A stretch of 21,235 bases of DNA, from the NCBI GenBank assembly GCA_048213135.1, contig PS015576.1, forward strand, positions 1 through 21,235, in the 5' to 3' direction. Below, piece after piece: positions 19,604 through 21,235 of this stretch. Under the pieces are notes generated by a model that was not told the origin of the DNA, did not search any database, and saw only the letters and a list, made by a program, of their open reading frames with translations. The stretch is from Reclinomonas americana ATCC 50394 (Eukaryota > Jakobida > Jakobea > Jakobida). Position 1 is the stretch's first letter, and each line of letters begins with the position of its first letter. A program made the position numbers and the translations under genes.

Positions 19604-21183
19604 CTCTCTAAGCCCTCACTTCAAAAGCTTGCGCACACAGTCCCTCTCACATGTTATGCAAGAGCACAAGCGCACAGATAAGGAACTGATCTGTAATCGT
19701 ACCGATCTCATTCATGAACTGACAGACAGCACTCAGCTCTCACACTCTCTCCCTTCGTCTCACTCTCTCTCTCTCTCTCTATGTGTGTGTCTCTCTAAGC
19801 CCTCACTTCAGAAGCTTGCACACACAGTCCCGCTCACATGTTATGCAAGAGCACAAGCGCACAGATAAGGAACTGATCTGTAATGTTACAGATCTCTTTC
19901 ATGAGCACTCTGACACTCTCTCCCTACGTCTCGCTCGCTCTCAGAGGGCACTGCCCTCACTTCAGAAGTTTTCGCACGCGGTCCCTCTCACAGGTTGTTC
20001 AGGGGTACAAGCGCACAGATAAGGAACGAATTTGTAATCTTACCGATCCCTTTCATGAACTGACAGTCAGCACTCTGCTCGCACGCTCTCTCCGTTCGTC
20101 TCGCTCTCTCCCTCTCTCAGAGGGCACTGCCCTCACTTCAGAAGCTTCACACACTGTCTCTCCCACAAGTCATTCAGAAGCACAAGCGCACGAATCACAC
20201 AATCTTTGCCGGTCACTTCAATGAACTGACAGACAGCACTCTGCTCACACACTCGCTCCCTTTGTCTCACTCTCTCTCTCTCTCTCTTTCTCAGCCCTCA
20301 CTTCAAAAGCTTGCGCACACAATCCCTCTCACAGGTCATTCAGGAGCACAAGCGCACAGATAAAGAATGGATCACGCAATCTTTGCCGGTCTCTTCCACG
20401 AACTCACAGACAATACTCTCTCTTCCTTCGTCTCACTCTCTCTCTCTCTCTCTCAGAGGGCATTGCCCTCACTTCAGAAACTTTCACACACAGTTCCTCT
20501 CACAGGTCGTTCAGGAGCACAAGCGCACAGAACGGATCATGTAACTTGCCGGACACTTCCATGAACTCACAGACAGCACTCTGCTGCACACTCTCTCCGT
20601 TCGTCTGTCTTCGTCTCTTGACTTTCTCTCTCGGCTATCCTTGTCTCTCTCCCTCTCCCTCTCCCTCTCCCTCTCCCTCTCCCTCTCCCTCTCCCTCTCC
20701 CTCTCCCTCTCCCTCTCCCTCTCCCTCCCCCCTCTCCCTCCCCCCTTCCCCCCTCTCCCTCCCCCCTTCCCCACTCCCCCCTTCCCCCTTCCCCTTCCCA
20801 CCCCCGCACTCACCCGCCGCAATACACGCCGTCTCCACCAGCACCGACATGATATACGTGTACTGGTAGAAGAACACGTAGAACACCGAGTAGGGGAACG
20901 CCGGCAAACCCAAATCCGCGTAGATGCTATTGGTGACCTCGTACATGTCGGTCAGCGCGTTGATATAGTCCTTTTGCGTCAGCAGCGGCAAGTGATTGCC
21001 ACGCAGACGCGAGGCCACAATCACGTCGGGGTTCTCCGGATCAAACACAATGTCGCTGACCCACGGCACGCCGCAGTACGGCGCGCACAGGTTGTTGGTG
21101 CCGCACGGGTAGGCGAGGAACTCGTGCAGCCAGCGCGTGAAGTTCTTGCCGGTGGGGAGGTAGTCGGTGGAGCTGTCCAGATA
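18396..21183 (-). CDS. NPC1: NPC1-like sterol transporter, C-terminal part
   Basis: Visible exons: 21183-20814, 19165-19018, 18956-18803, 18736-18617, 18536-18396; 311 codons including TGA. The N-terminal three quarters lie beyond the window. The first exon holds a lumenal loop with Cys pairs ([14 protein letters not shown]) and the family signature [13 protein letters not shown]. Later exons give the last membrane helices: [90 protein letters not shown] and [10 protein letters not shown]. The tail ends ERLLLN, a dileucine-type ending like the lysosomal sorting signal of NPC1 proteins. Family role: moves sterols out of late endosomes/lysosomes with NPC2; RND superfamily, related to Patched. 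Splicing is supported by matched phases and by exact alignment to the expected helices. Confidence 0.9.
19250..20590. repeat. Intronic satellite, about eight units of 140-188 bp
   Basis: Within the 1,648-nt intron of the NPC1-like gene. Each unit carries GCCCTCACTTCAGAAGCTT, a block like CTCTCACATGTTATGCAAGA, ACAAGCGCACAGATAAGGAA, CATGAACTGACAGACAGCAC and a (CT)n run. Unit starts, taken at GCCCTCA, are about 19284, 19423, 19611, 19799, 19953, 20129, 20294 and 20465. Units differ by substitutions and by CT-run length. Short plus-strand frames inside them shift from unit to unit and are not coding. Confidence 0.9.
20641..20805. repeat. CCCTCT hexamer microsatellite and C-rich tract
   Basis: About thirteen copies of CCCTCT (about 20650-20727), then irregular C-rich DNA. 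It ends a few bases from the 5' splice site (20813) of the NPC1-like intron. In the pre-mRNA it reads GGGAGA repeats, a good G-quadruplex pattern. Confidence 0.95.
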
Positions 21184-21235
21184 CTATAATAGGGGAAGGG
21201 GGGAAGGGAGGGGAAGGCATGGGTGAGAGACGGGG

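Noticed and set aside
19629-20564. Repeated plus-strand frames starting [10 protein letters not shown] or similar
   Set aside because: They lie in intronic satellite units and change frame and end from unit to unit; no conservation of a full protein.
1-21235. tRNA, rRNA, CRISPR array, transposon ends
   Set aside because: I saw no cloverleaf, rRNA core, spaced direct repeats with unique spacers, transposase or terminal inverted repeats.

Overview
The window is nuclear DNA of a eukaryote, probably a single-celled protist. Every confident gene is cut by many short introns (about 57-160 nt, plus one of 562 and one of 1,648 nt). There are no operons or ribosome binding sites, and the families are eukaryotic: SUCO/Slp1-type SUN protein, NPC1-type sterol transporter, ankyrin-kinases and a cold-shock domain. 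I cannot name the lineage. All gene models were spliced by hand, from reading-frame continuity, GT/AG ends and family motifs. Two assembly gaps are present (494-760 and 6641-7348).

Layout. (1) 1-859, minus: partial cold-shock-domain protein, interrupted by the first gap. (2) 1023-6312, plus: thirteen-exon SUCO/Slp1-like SUN-domain gene, 1,457 codons, with signal peptide, acidic N-terminus, SUN domain, a huge Ala/Thr/Ser linker, coiled coil and C-terminal membrane anchor. It is divergent from gene 1. (3) 7629-17930, minus: a head-to-tail cluster of four paralogues that share an ankyrin domain. From upstream to downstream on the minus strand these are D (13917-17930, ankyrin + coiled coil + unknown domain + kinase), C (12789-13420, ankyrin only), B (11146-12282, ankyrin + coiled coil, no kinase) and A (7629-10649, ankyrin + coiled coil + kinase of RLK/Pelle/TKL type). 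(4) 18396-21235, minus: C-terminal part of an NPC1-like transporter, with a 1.65-kb intron filled by a tandem satellite and a GGGAGA hexamer array.

The cluster is the notable part. All four copies have a first coding exon of only five bases (ATGAG), and three have a 14-20 nt microexon. Shared promoter-like blocks and a 67-bp spacer repeat show that the units arose by tandem duplication. B and C have lost their 3' halves. D has an A-like ankyrin/coiled-coil front but a different kinase, and a decayed A-type kinase tail lies within a few bases of D's stop codon. This looks like a kinase-domain replacement caught with its scar. The pattern (duplication, truncation, domain swapping) resembles birth-and-death receptor or signalling families. 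No partner or pathway can be read from the sequence itself.
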